10,869 nucleotides of DNA from Bacteriovoracaceae bacterium. GTDB taxonomy: Bacteria; Bdellovibrionota; Bacteriovoracia; Bacteriovoracales; Bacteriovoracaceae. The position numbers and the translations under genes were made by a program. Under the pieces are notes generated by a model. That model did not search any database, was not told the DNA's origin, and saw only the letters and a program-made list of their open reading frames with translations. This document shows, one piece after another, positions 1 to 6,743 of the stretch (position 1 is its first letter; the number at the start of each line of letters is the position of its first letter). The stretch spans positions 1 through 10,869 of the forward strand of contig JAKLJM010000039.1 in the NCBI GenBank assembly GCA_023151145.1, written 5' to 3'.

Positions 1-145
1 TATCTTGTGCAAAAACGATATCGCGCGCATCTCCTTCGGTGAGGAATAAACGACCGTGAGTTTCGAGGATCTGAATTCCACGAAGTTTTAATTCTGTTTC
101 TAAATCTTTTTCAAAGCCCACTGGAGCTAAGTAACCTGTCTTCAT
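1..145 (-). CDS. Partial N-terminus of a probable RlmM-like (FtsJ-type) 23S rRNA methyltransferase
   Basis: Reading leftward from an ATG at 145, 48 codons stay open to the window edge, so only the N-terminus is present. The start reads MKTGYLAPVGFEKDLETELK, followed by a segment with GRLFLTEGDARD. A 'GFE+.L..EL..RG' beginning with an 'RLFL..G.A' segment is what I recall from RlmM-like rRNA 2'-O-methyltransferases, whose N-terminal THUMP-like region precedes a Rossmann FtsJ domain. The catalytic domain lies outside the window, so the assignment rests on this short stretch. The ribosome binding site is weak (AAAGAT about 8 bases upstream). The preceding minus-strand gene ends 17 bases upstream, so the two are probably co-transcribed. 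I am confident that this is coding and only moderately confident about the family. Confidence 0.55.
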   Translation of the reverse strand, partial: MKTGYLAPVGFEKDLETELKLRGIQILETHGRLFLTEGDARDIVFAQD

Positions 146-162
146 AATATAATCTTTATCAA

Positions 163-2034
163 CTATTTAGCATTGGTAATAATTTTTAAAAGTTCAATTC
201 TATTTTCCATAGATTCTTTAAGCTCTTTTACTTCATCTGAAAAGAACTCTGCTGCTATTTCCTGTAAATCTTTACTATAATCTTTAATTTTTAGCGAGAC
301 TTCATCAATTTTAGTTTTAGGGATTTCTGAAAACTCTTCCTCTAGTGGTATTCCGTAACCAGCTTTAACATAATTTTCAGCAGATAATTCTGCATATAAT
401 GCCTGCAGCTCTACAATTCGATCGCCAAGGACAGTTCCCTGCAGTCTTGGATCTGGTTCGTTACCAAATAACTTAGCGCCCATTGTTTTAGTAAATTGTA
501 ACTCTCGCGACCTTAGAATGAGATCCTCTACTCTTAAGGCATTGGCGGCTGTCATTACTTGGTCATCACTTAAATCAATGGCGGCTTGATAAATTTGTAT
601 TCTAGCTAATGCATTATTTTTTTCTGCAAACTCTGCAAATGTTGTATTTTCCATACCTAATATTTTAAGTGACGAGGCTACTTTTTCTGAAACTGCTGGA
701 AAATAATGTCCTTTTCTTTCTGCTAGTTTCAGATTTTGAAAAACTTCGGCATTACCAATTTTACTTTTCACTAAATAGTCATACATCCCAAGAGGGGTTA
801 CAATATTTTGTTTTTGTACCTCTTTATTTTCATTCATCGCCACTCTTAAAAGATTCATCGCTTCGGTCGCGCAATTATTGGTAAAGAAGTAATATTTTCC
901 TTTATAACTCCAATAAAGCTCTGAACTTCTTTGAATAAAACGTTGCTTTTCTTCTGCCGTTAGTTTTAAGGGCAATGAAAGCACTTCACGAAACTCTCCC
1001 TTAGTATATTCGTTAATGACATCGGGAAGAGTGAGAAAAAATAATTGTGAAGGATATTCACCTGTTATTCCTTTAGAGTAATCCATTTTTACGTCTTGAA
1101 TATTGGCGCGAAAACTAATGATGATATGATGAGCTTGATCATTAAGACATTCAGGCCCGATTGCTCTACCTGGAGCACACATAACAAGTCGAAACATTGA
1201 ATGTCCAAAGCGACTCATGATAGCGTCACCTTTTCCTGCGAAAAGATAATGAACTTCATACAATCTTTTTGGATCAAGATCTTTGATCATTATGGCCGAT
1301 CCGCTCATTGTCTGAGAGGACATGGAAATCTTTGAATTGGTCTGACAAATTGAATCGCGATGAGGCTCAACTTTTAAATTTCTCGCATAATAGTCATAAT
1401 GAGTAGGTCTTCTGCATTTAAATTCTGAATCATAAAGGAAATGTTCAAAATTTACAGCGGCACTTTCTTCATTATTAACATATTCATATCTATCAGGAGA
1501 TCTTGCCTCTAATTGATTGAGGTTCGTGCGCTTTTTTATGATTAAACCTTTTGCAATAAATCCAGCAATATTTAAAAAGGCAGGATTTTTAGAGAATTTT
1601 TTTTGAAAGTCATATAAGTGAAAAATTTCGTGAATGATAGTAGCTTTCACGTATTGATGATTATTTTTATGGGCACAATTTATCGCTCTATTTTCCGTTT
1701 CCCACTCTCGAAGATTCACACCATCAATTTCAATGACTGGCTCTTCATTTTGAAAACGACGAACTCGTGCCAAAGTTATTTTTGAAGAACAATTGTCATC
1801 ATATTTTGTTATTTCTTTTTTATTTAAATTTTTAATTCTTAATCTAATACCATCAGATAGTTCTTCTTTTATAGAAGGAGGAAGATCTGCTGTGATTTGA
1901 TTCACTAGTTCTTCTAACCGTGGATTTTTATCTTTTCCCTCGAGCGTAATATGAAAATCTGCTAATACTGAATTGGCCATAAATAATGACATTAAAGCAA
2001 AAACTTTAACTATAGTTTTAAGGAATTGAATCAT
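163..2034 (-). CDS. Exported zincin-like plus DUF4105 domain protein
   Basis: The 623-residue protein begins with a signal peptide: basic MIQFLKTIVK, then a hydrophobic core to about residue 25 with SVLA before the probable cleavage. Residues 130-200 carry a zinc-protease motif, HEIFH at 135-139, followed by NNEESAAVNFEHF (E189/E190), where a third metal ligand could lie. Residues about 258-425 match DUF4105: YEVHYLFAGKGD, then RFGHSMFRL with H277, and TNNCATEA with C388. This His/Cys pair recalls a papain-like active site. DUF4105 is the domain I remember as linked to the Bacteroides-type lipoprotein N-acyltransferase Lnb, but that role cannot be claimed here. The C-terminal 190 residues are largely helical and charged. 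I infer a periplasmic or outer-membrane-associated location. The start is supported by GAGGG seven bases upstream. Domain presence is fairly sure; the substrate is unknown. Confidence 0.85.
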   Translation of the reverse strand: MIQFLKTIVKVFALMSLFMANSVLADFHITLEGKDKNPRLEELVNQITADLPPSIKEELSDGIRLRIKNLNKKEITKYDDNCSSKITLARVRRFQNEEPVIEIDGVNLREWETENRAINCAHKNNHQYVKATIIHEIFHLYDFQKKFSKNPAFLNIAGFIAKGLIIKKRTNLNQLEARSPDRYEYVNNEESAAVNFEHFLYDSEFKCRRPTHYDYYARNLKVEPHRDSICQTNSKISMSSQTMSGSAIMIKDLDPKRLYEVHYLFAGKGDAIMSRFGHSMFRLVMCAPGRAIGPECLNDQAHHIIISFRANIQDVKMDYSKGITGEYPSQLFFLTLPDVINEYTKGEFREVLSLPLKLTAEEKQRFIQRSSELYWSYKGKYYFFTNNCATEAMNLLRVAMNENKEVQKQNIVTPLGMYDYLVKSKIGNAEVFQNLKLAERKGHYFPAVSEKVASSLKILGMENTTFAEFAEKNNALARIQIYQAAIDLSDDQVMTAANALRVEDLILRSRELQFTKTMGAKLFGNEPDPRLQGTVLGDRIVELQALYAELSAENYVKAGYGIPLEEEFSEIPKTKIDEVSLKIKDYSKDLQEIAAEFFSDEVKELKESMENRIELLKIITNAK

Positions 2035-2272
2035 AAAACCCTCATTACTTCATTAGACAATATAAGATCATGAACTTAATAAGCAAAACTTAGGCCAAGT
2101 GGATAAGTGCTTCAAAATCATCCAACTTGATTGGTAAATGTGACTATTTTTTATGCAAAAAATGAAAATCCCCTATTTTTTTTACATGCTTTCACCTAAT
2201 TTTTTTTAGCTCTGTTACAGTCCTTGCAACACAGAATTTGACTAACAATTACCCATTAGTGGAGGATTTCTT
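2035..2272. other. Divergent intergenic region
   Basis: This 238-base gap separates two divergent genes. It is AT-rich with two T-tracts (around 2175-2183 and 2200-2207). The minus side holds a reasonable promoter (2059-2086). On the plus side I find no convincing -35/-10 pair for the small secreted protein, although its GGAGG ribosome binding site (2261-2265) is strong. No stable GC hairpin is visible. Confidence 0.5.
2059..2086 (-). promoter_or_regulatory. Candidate promoter of the zincin/DUF4105 gene
   Basis: On the minus strand, TTGCTT (2086-2081), a 16-base spacer and TATATT (2064-2059) form a plausible sigma70-type pair. The predicted start near 2052 gives an approximately 18-base leader that contains the GAGGG ribosome binding site (2043-2039). 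The -10 box matches consensus at five of six positions; the -35 is weak. Confidence 0.4.
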
Positions 2273-2599
2273 ATGAAAAAATTTATTGCTGCTCTTATGA
2301 TCGTTGCTGCTACTCAAACTATGGCAGTTGATATTACTTTATCTCCACTTTATACAGCTGTTGACCTTATCAGATCAGCGGTTGGTACAGTTGTTTCTCC
2401 GTTCGCAACAACTGCTGCAACTTTTGCTGAAAAAGAGCAATTAGAAGCAGTAAGAACTGACGCTCTTAACTTCTTAGCCGGTGCTGAATCATCTGAAGTT
2501 TTAGAAGCTTCAATAAAAGAAATCAGAGCTAAATCTGCTGACCTTAATGAAATGTCAGATAAACAAATCGCAGGATTAATCGTAACTGCTCTTCAGTAA
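2273..2599 (+). CDS. Small secreted DUF2388-like protein
   Basis: The 108-residue product starts with a clear signal peptide (MKKFIAALMIVAATQTMA, cleavage likely after A18), leaving about 90 mature residues. The mature part has FATTAATF near residue 45, an R-x-DA-x-x-FLAGAESS block near 61-75, then LEASIKEIRAKSADL and a C-terminal SDKQIAGLIV. This order resembles the DUF2388 family as I remember it from Pseudomonas: serine/threonine stretch, R-DDA-F-AS, LE-AL--IR, SD-Q-A--I. Its function is unknown and the match is by eye. GGAGG seven bases before the ATG is the best ribosome binding site in the window, and codon use is strongly biased to GCT and CTT. With its own terminator, the gene looks monocistronic and possibly highly expressed. 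It is probably periplasmic. Confidence 0.75.
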   Translation: MKKFIAALMIVAATQTMAVDITLSPLYTAVDLIRSAVGTVVSPFATTAATFAEKEQLEAVRTDALNFLAGAESSEVLEASIKEIRAKSADLNEMSDKQIAGLIVTALQ

Positions 2600-2629
2600 T
2601 AGACTTCTAGAGACCAGTTTTATAAAAAA

Positions 2630-2658
2630 AGCTCACCTTTTAGGTGGGCTTTTTTTTT
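2630..2658 (+). terminator. Intrinsic terminator of the small secreted protein gene
   Basis: AGCTCACCT (2630-2638) pairs with AGGTGGGCT (2642-2650) across a TTT loop, nine pairs including one G-T wobble. An uninterrupted T-tract follows to 2658. It lies 30 bases after the stop codon and insulates this gene from the operon that begins at 2754. Confidence 0.9.
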
Positions 2659-2741
2659 CGACTCTCCGGGTAATATAAAAAATCGATGTCATCATCAAGC
2701 AATTCCAACGAATTTTCATATTAAAAAGGCTTTGCTTGGAT

Positions 2742-2754
2742 TAAAATATCGGTA
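2742..2754 (+). promoter_or_regulatory. Candidate -10 box for a leaderless transcript
   Basis: TAAAAT at 2742-2747 resembles a -10 hexamer. Six bases separate it from the A of the ATG at 2754, the distance expected for a transcription start on the start codon itself. The TAA within this hexamer is also an in-frame stop, which blocks any longer reading frame. No Shine-Dalgarno sequence lies within 12 bases of the ATG. I see no good -35 hexamer 16-18 bases upstream, which keeps confidence low. Confidence 0.35.
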
Positions 2755-3497
2755 TGAAAAAATTTAATCCAGATACTGAAAGTCGCGTTTACGGAAAAAA
2801 TCACTGCAAGTCTTTATTTAAAAAGCGCCCAGAAGACATTATTTCTTGTTTTATCACCCAGAATTTATCTAAAGAATTTAAACAAGAATTAAGTTCGTTA
2901 GCGAAAAATAAAAAAGCTTACCATATCGTCAGTCGTGAAGAATTAGAAAAACTCACGAAATCTTCTCATCATGAAGATGTTTGTTTAGTCATCAAAAAGA
3001 AAAAAAATCTCACATTAGAAAATTTCTTAAAAGCTATAAATCCTAAAGACACTCATTTGGTGGTGGCATTAGAGAACGTGTCGAATCCACACAATCTAGG
3101 TGCCATTTTAAGAAGTATGGCCCATTTTAATATTAAAACTCTCCTAATCCCTGAAGATAAAAAACTAGACACCGGAGCGACGTTAAGAACATCAGAGGGT
3201 GGTGCTGAATATGTAGATATCGTTGAAGTTAAAAATCTTGAAAGTGCGCTTAAAAAATTAAAAGATCAAAAATTTGAAATTTTAGCGACCACTAGCCATA
3301 GCGGGGTTAAACTTTACGAATATAAATTTCCCAAAAATGCTGTTTTGTTATTTGGAGAAGAAGGACCAGGACTGTCTAAGAAAATCTTAGACCAATTCAC
3401 AAAACTTCAGATCGATGGCACTCATCAAGTGGAAAGCTTAAATGTCTCAGTAGCAGCTGCCGTTATTTTCGCTGAACATTTTCGCCAGACAAAATAA
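2754..3497 (+). CDS. YfiF-like SpoU/TrmH family RNA 2'-O-methyltransferase
   Basis: The 247-residue product transfers a methyl group from S-adenosylmethionine to a ribose 2'-OH of tRNA or rRNA; the exact site is not predictable. The N-terminal substrate-binding segment shows RVYGKNHCKSLFKKRPEDII (11-30) and KAYHIVSREEL (54-64). The SPOUT knot motifs follow: motif 1 NPHNLGAILRS (111-121, catalytic-type Asn111 and Arg120), motif 2 LLFGEEGPGLSK (198-209) and motif 3 SLNVSVAAAVIFAEHFR (228-244). TSEGGAEYV (146-154) and QIDGTHQVESLN (219-230) are closest to Escherichia coli YfiF as I recall it, without that protein's N-terminal extension. The start is fixed by an in-frame TAA ten bases upstream and by the substrate-binding domain starting by residue 10. 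It is first of three genes and ends 17 bases before gpmI. Close relatives to exclude are RlmB and TrmH. Confidence 0.88.
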   Translation: MKKFNPDTESRVYGKNHCKSLFKKRPEDIISCFITQNLSKEFKQELSSLAKNKKAYHIVSREELEKLTKSSHHEDVCLVIKKKKNLTLENFLKAINPKDTHLVVALENVSNPHNLGAILRSMAHFNIKTLLIPEDKKLDTGATLRTSEGGAEYVDIVEVKNLESALKKLKDQKFEILATTSHSGVKLYEYKFPKNAVLLFGEEGPGLSKKILDQFTKLQIDGTHQVESLNVSVAAAVIFAEHFRQTK

Positions 3498-3514
3498 ATA
3501 AGAACGAGGACAAT

Positions 3515-5047
3515 ATGAAAATTAAAAATTTAAATTCTAGATCCCTGCTTGTCATCCTCGACGGTTTTGGAATGACAACGAAAGATAATAAAAATGCTAT
3601 TCTTCATGCCAAGAAACCCAATATCGATCATCTCTTTGCTCACTATCCCACAACCACGATTGAACCAGGTGGATTATTAGTTGGTCTCCCGAAGGGAGTG
3701 GCCGGAAATTCTGAAGTTGGTCACATGAACTTGGGTGCAGGAAAACCTGTGCGCCAAGATTTAGTACGCATCAATGAAGCCATTGAAGAAGATACTTTAA
3801 AAGATATGGATGAGATAAAAAACCTCATTCAAAACGCCAAGAAAAACTCTAATCGGATTCATCTGATTGGCCTTCTCTCTGACGGTGGAGTGCATTCTCA
3901 TATTAATCATTTAAAAGAACTGATTAAAATATTAAGCGCCCATAATATAGAACTGATTCTTCATGCTTTCATGGATGGCCGTGATACGGCAAAAAACATC
4001 GGTGGCAAATATTTAGAAGAAATCAAAAAAATACCTGCTATTAAAATTGGTTCTATTCAAGGACGCTCTATTGGAATGGATCGAGATCGCCGCTGGAATA
4101 AAATTGAAGAAGCCTATAAATGTTTTATTGGACTGGGGAAAATTGAAAAGATAGATCCGGTCACCTACCTTGAAAGAGAATATAGCGAAGGTCGTTTTGA
4201 CGAGTTTATAAGTCCTGTTTTATTTGATGAAACCTATGCGCTGAAAAACCAAGATGCTGCTTTTTTCATCAACTTTAGACCAGATCGTGCCATTCAAATG
4301 AGTTTATGCTTAACCGATCCGCAATTTAAAGAATTTAAAACACCAGTTCGTCCCCAATACTATCTGTGTATGACTCCCTATATTCAAGACGAAGTCCCAG
4401 AGCTTCCCATTCTTTTTGATAAAGAAAAAATTCCGGGAACCATGTCACAGTACTTGTCTGATATAGGAAAAAAACAATTTAAAATCGCCGAAACCGAAAA
4501 GTATGCCCACGTGACATTCTTTTTTAATGGTGGTGAGAAAAAAGCCTTTCCCGGAGAAGAACAAGTTCTAGTTCCTTCACCAAAAGAAGTGGCCACTTAC
4601 GATAAAAAACCAGAAATGAGTGCCTTTTTAATCTTAGAAAAACTGGAAAAAGCACTAGAAAATAAAGACATCAACTTCTATCTCGTCAACTTCGCCAACT
4701 CAGACATGGTTGGGCACACTGGAAATTTTGAAGCTGCGGTAAAGGCCATTGAAACGCTCGATGTATGTATCGGACGTTTAATGCAAAAATGCCAGGAGCA
4801 ACAAGTAACCATGTGTATAACTGCCGATCATGGAAATTCTGATCAAATGGCATACGAAGATGGAAGCGCACATACCTCTCATACTGACAATCAAGTTCCC
4901 TTCTGTGTCTTTGACCAACGCCTAAAGGATGTTAAGCTAGAGGCCAATGGGGTTGACTTGGCATTAAAAGATGTTAGTCCTACAATGTTACATATTATGG
5001 GTATTCCTCAAGCTCCAAACTTTGAGGGTAGACCAATTTTTGAATAA
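3515..5047 (+). CDS. gpmI: 2,3-bisphosphoglycerate-independent phosphoglycerate mutase
   Basis: This cytosolic enzyme interconverts 3- and 2-phosphoglycerate in glycolysis and gluconeogenesis through a phosphoserine intermediate, with two Mn ions. At 510 residues it has the normal family length. The nucleophile is Ser66 in GNSEVGHMNLGAG (64-76). Metal ligands are visible in the standard order: Asp16 (LDGFG), Asp397 and His401 (NSDMVGHTG), Asp438/His439 (TADHGN) and His456 (HTSHTDNQ). Substrate-binding motifs HAFMDGRDT (150-158), QGRSIGMDRDRRW (182-194) and FRPDRAIQM (254-262) are intact. No residue needed for activity is missing. GAGGA lies seven bases before the ATG. The gene lies between the RNA methyltransferase (17-base gap) and pfkA (14-base gap), so one transcript is likely. 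Confidence 0.97.
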   Translation: MKIKNLNSRSLLVILDGFGMTTKDNKNAILHAKKPNIDHLFAHYPTTTIEPGGLLVGLPKGVAGNSEVGHMNLGAGKPVRQDLVRINEAIEEDTLKDMDEIKNLIQNAKKNSNRIHLIGLLSDGGVHSHINHLKELIKILSAHNIELILHAFMDGRDTAKNIGGKYLEEIKKIPAIKIGSIQGRSIGMDRDRRWNKIEEAYKCFIGLGKIEKIDPVTYLEREYSEGRFDEFISPVLFDETYALKNQDAAFFINFRPDRAIQMSLCLTDPQFKEFKTPVRPQYYLCMTPYIQDEVPELPILFDKEKIPGTMSQYLSDIGKKQFKIAETEKYAHVTFFFNGGEKKAFPGEEQVLVPSPKEVATYDKKPEMSAFLILEKLEKALENKDINFYLVNFANSDMVGHTGNFEAAVKAIETLDVCIGRLMQKCQEQQVTMCITADHGNSDQMAYEDGSAHTSHTDNQVPFCVFDQRLKDVKLEANGVDLALKDVSPTMLHIMGIPQAPNFEGRPIFE

Positions 5048-5061
5048 AGCTTGGAGAATTT

Positions 5062-6039
5062 ATGAGTAAGATTAAAACTATTGCCATTCTTTGTAGCGGC
5101 GGAGATAGCCCAGGAATGAACTGTGCCATTCGTGCTATCGTTAGAACTGCGGTTCATGAAGGTCTTGAAGTTTTTGGTATTCAAAAAGGCTACCAAGGCT
5201 TACTTGAAGGCAACGTTCGTCCACTTTCGGCATCTTCTGTCGGAAATATTCTTCAGCACGGTGGAACCATTTTACAAACTTCTCGTTGCCCAGAATTTCA
5301 TGAAGTGGAAACCAGAAAAGAAGCCGCACATATTTTAAAACGAAAAAAAATAGATGCCTTAGTGGTTATTGGTGGTGATGGATCTTTTAATGGAGCCTAC
5401 AAACTACAATCTGAGCACGGTATTCCTGTGATCGGAATTCCGGGAACAATCGATAATGATATCTCTGGAACAGATTATACAATTGGATTTGATACTGCGG
5501 TTAAAAATGCTGTTGATGCAGTTGATAAAATTCGCGACACCGCCAACTCACATGCTCGTACTTTTATCGTAGAAGTTATGGGCAAACGTTCTCCAGCCAT
5601 TGCTTTAAACGTCGGAATTTGTACCGGAGCGGAAAACGTTGTTCTTCCTGCAGAGAAAATTGATTTTAATAAAATCGCCAGCGACATTGATCGCGGGATT
5701 AAAAGAGGAAAAACATCTTCAATTATTATTGCCGCTGAAGGGGAAATTGAAGGTGTTGGCCACGTTATTCAAAAAGAACTAAAAGAAAAATTCAATATCT
5801 CTGCTCACGTTTGTATCTTAGGGCATATTCAAAGAGGTGGAAATCCAAACCCAATGGATCGAGTTCTTGCTTCACAAATGGGACATCTCGCGGTGAAAGC
5901 CCTAATTGCTGATAATAAATGTCACGCAACGGTTGTTCGTTTAGGAAAAGTTACTTTAGCGCCATTACAAGAATGCCTTACTAAGAAAACAGAATTTTCA
6001 TTAGATGAAGTTGATCTGGTTAATACGTTATCTATTTAA
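5062..6039 (+). CDS. pfkA: ATP-dependent 6-phosphofructokinase
   Basis: This enzyme phosphorylates fructose 6-phosphate to fructose 1,6-bisphosphate, the committed step of glycolysis. The 325-residue length is close to the bacterial norm of about 320. Motifs in order are SGGDSPGMN (12-20), VVIGGDGSF (101-109), GIPGTIDND (125-133, catalytic Asp131), VEVMG (170-174) and ILGHIQRGGNP (252-262). Glycine at the two diagnostic places (GGDGS, PGTIDND) points to ATP rather than pyrophosphate as donor. Aligning by eye to E. coli PfkA, Arg72, Arg162, Glu222 and Arg252 have counterparts. However, Arg171 is replaced by Lys175 (MGKRSP) and Arg243 by His249 (AHVCILGH). GGAGA precedes the ATG by six bases. 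The gene follows gpmI by 14 bases and converges on brnA with no recognisable terminator. Confidence 0.95.
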   Translation: MSKIKTIAILCSGGDSPGMNCAIRAIVRTAVHEGLEVFGIQKGYQGLLEGNVRPLSASSVGNILQHGGTILQTSRCPEFHEVETRKEAAHILKRKKIDALVVIGGDGSFNGAYKLQSEHGIPVIGIPGTIDNDISGTDYTIGFDTAVKNAVDAVDKIRDTANSHARTFIVEVMGKRSPAIALNVGICTGAENVVLPAEKIDFNKIASDIDRGIKRGKTSSIIIAAEGEIEGVGHVIQKELKEKFNISAHVCILGHIQRGGNPNPMDRVLASQMGHLAVKALIADNKCHATVVRLGKVTLAPLQECLTKKTEFSLDEVDLVNTLSI

Positions 6040-6045
6040 TTTATA

Positions 6046-6300
6046 TCAAGATGCTTTTTTTGAAACATAATCAATAAGAACATCTCTGATTAATTTTTGA
6101 TAATTAGTCTCTTCGTCTTGAGCTATCTTTTTGATTTCATCAAGAAGCTCTTCACTTATTCTCAAGGTGATTGTTTTATTTTTCTTTTGCAACTCATAGA
6201 GTTCATTCAAACGAACCCATTTACCTTTTTCTTTTAATAGAAAACTCATATCTCTATCTAGCGGATCATTCGTTTTCTTATTTTTTTTAGATTTTGCCAT
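6046..6300 (-). CDS. brnA: BrnA-type ribbon-helix-helix antitoxin
   Basis: The 84-residue product has a lysine-rich N-terminus and a C-terminal ribbon-helix-helix fold: beta strand KTITLRIS (42-49), helix EELLDEIKKIAQD (50-62), then TNYQKLIRDVLIDYV (65-79). Position next to and downstream of brnT identifies it as BrnA. Known BrnA proteins neutralise BrnT and repress their own operon through the DNA-binding domain. An upstream in-frame ATG at 6330 would give 94 residues and a 44-base overlap with brnT, but nothing like a ribosome binding site precedes it. The ATG at 6300 has GGGAT seven bases upstream and gives a 14-base overlap, so I chose it, with moderate certainty. The stop is six bases from the convergent pfkA stop. 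Confidence 0.8.
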   Translation of the reverse strand: MAKSKKNKKTNDPLDRDMSFLLKEKGKWVRLNELYELQKKNKTITLRISEELLDEIKKIAQDEETNYQKLIRDVLIDYVSKKAS

Positions 6301-6574
6301 AAAATTTATCCCATTCTTTTTTGTGTGCATATCGAGCGGAAATCACTCTAAATTTTTGAACTTCATCGATCTTTCGAATTGTAAAACTTATAAACAAGAG
6401 CTTGCTTCCAAAATAATCAAATGCAATATAGCGAATTTCATCATGCGAATTTTTTCTATCTAAGTAGATGATTGGATTATTTAATAAGAACACTTCTATT
6501 TCATCAATGGTTACACCATGTTTTTGAACCTTTAACTTATTTCCATTATCCCAATCAAATCCTTCAATTTTCAC
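6287..6574 (-). CDS. brnT: BrnT-type ribonuclease toxin
   Basis: The 95-residue product matches the BrnT family (RelE-like fold, type II toxin that cleaves RNA and inhibits translation). Visible signatures are FDWDNGNKLKVQKHGVTIDE (6-25; the F-W-D...N...KHGV opening), D-E-I-R-YIAF (45-52) and the C-terminal RVISARYAHKKEWDKFY (76-92), where Arg76, Ser79 and Arg81 belong to the conserved R-I-I-S-A-R block. The start is a GTG at 6574 with GAGGT five bases upstream. Toxin precedes antitoxin, the usual brnT-brnA order and the reverse of many type II systems. The length is full and no motif is missing, so the toxin is presumably active. Confidence 0.9.
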   Translation of the reverse strand: MKIEGFDWDNGNKLKVQKHGVTIDEIEVFLLNNPIIYLDRKNSHDEIRYIAFDYFGSKLLFISFTIRKIDEVQKFRVISARYAHKKEWDKFYGKI

Positions 6575-6588
6575 TTAATACCTCAATT

Positions 6589-6622
6589 ACTTTAACATAA
6601 TTTTGACAAAATGTAAATACAA
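6589..6622 (-). promoter_or_regulatory. Candidate brnTA promoter
   Basis: Two overlapping readings exist on the minus strand. The preferred one is TTGTAT (6622-6617), 17 bases, TATGTT (6599-6594), which leaves the whole GAGGT ribosome binding site in the leader. The other is TTTACA (6617-6612), 17 bases, TAAAGT (6594-6589) with an extended -10 TGT, whose start point would fall inside the ribosome binding site. Either way the -35 region lies within the direct repeats where BrnA could bind. Confidence 0.4.
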
Positions 6623-6633
6623 AAAGTAAATAC
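6613..6633. repeat. Direct repeat GTAAATAC x2, possible BrnA operator
   Basis: GTAAATAC occurs at 6613-6620 and exactly again at 6626-6633, offset 13 bases. It covers the -35 region of the inferred brnTA promoter. Ribbon-helix-helix antitoxins typically bind paired short repeats in their own promoters, so this is a reasonable operator candidate. In AT-rich DNA an exact 8-mer repeat can also arise by chance. Confidence 0.4.
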
Positions 6634-6646
6634 ACAATCAATTGTG
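6633..6646. repeat. Palindrome CACAAT-CA-ATTGTG
   Basis: Two perfect six-base inverted arms are separated by CA and sit directly upstream of the direct repeats in the brnTA control region. It could be a second operator element. No hairpin role is evident because no T-tract follows. Confidence 0.35.
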
Positions 6647-6743
6647 AGTATTAAGTTTTAATTCAATTCTCTTATTTTTAAGATGGATTAATTTCTAAGT
6701 GACTAAGTTATTTCTAATTTGAAATGAATTGTATGATATTAAT

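Noticed and set aside
669..884. Plus-strand open frame of 71 codons
   Set aside because: It is antisense to the DUF4105 domain coding sequence, including the conserved Cys region, with no ribosome binding site or family resemblance.
6046..6646. brnTA region as part of a mobile island
   Set aside because: No integrase, tRNA, terminal repeats or target duplication is visible around it; base composition is similar to the surroundings.
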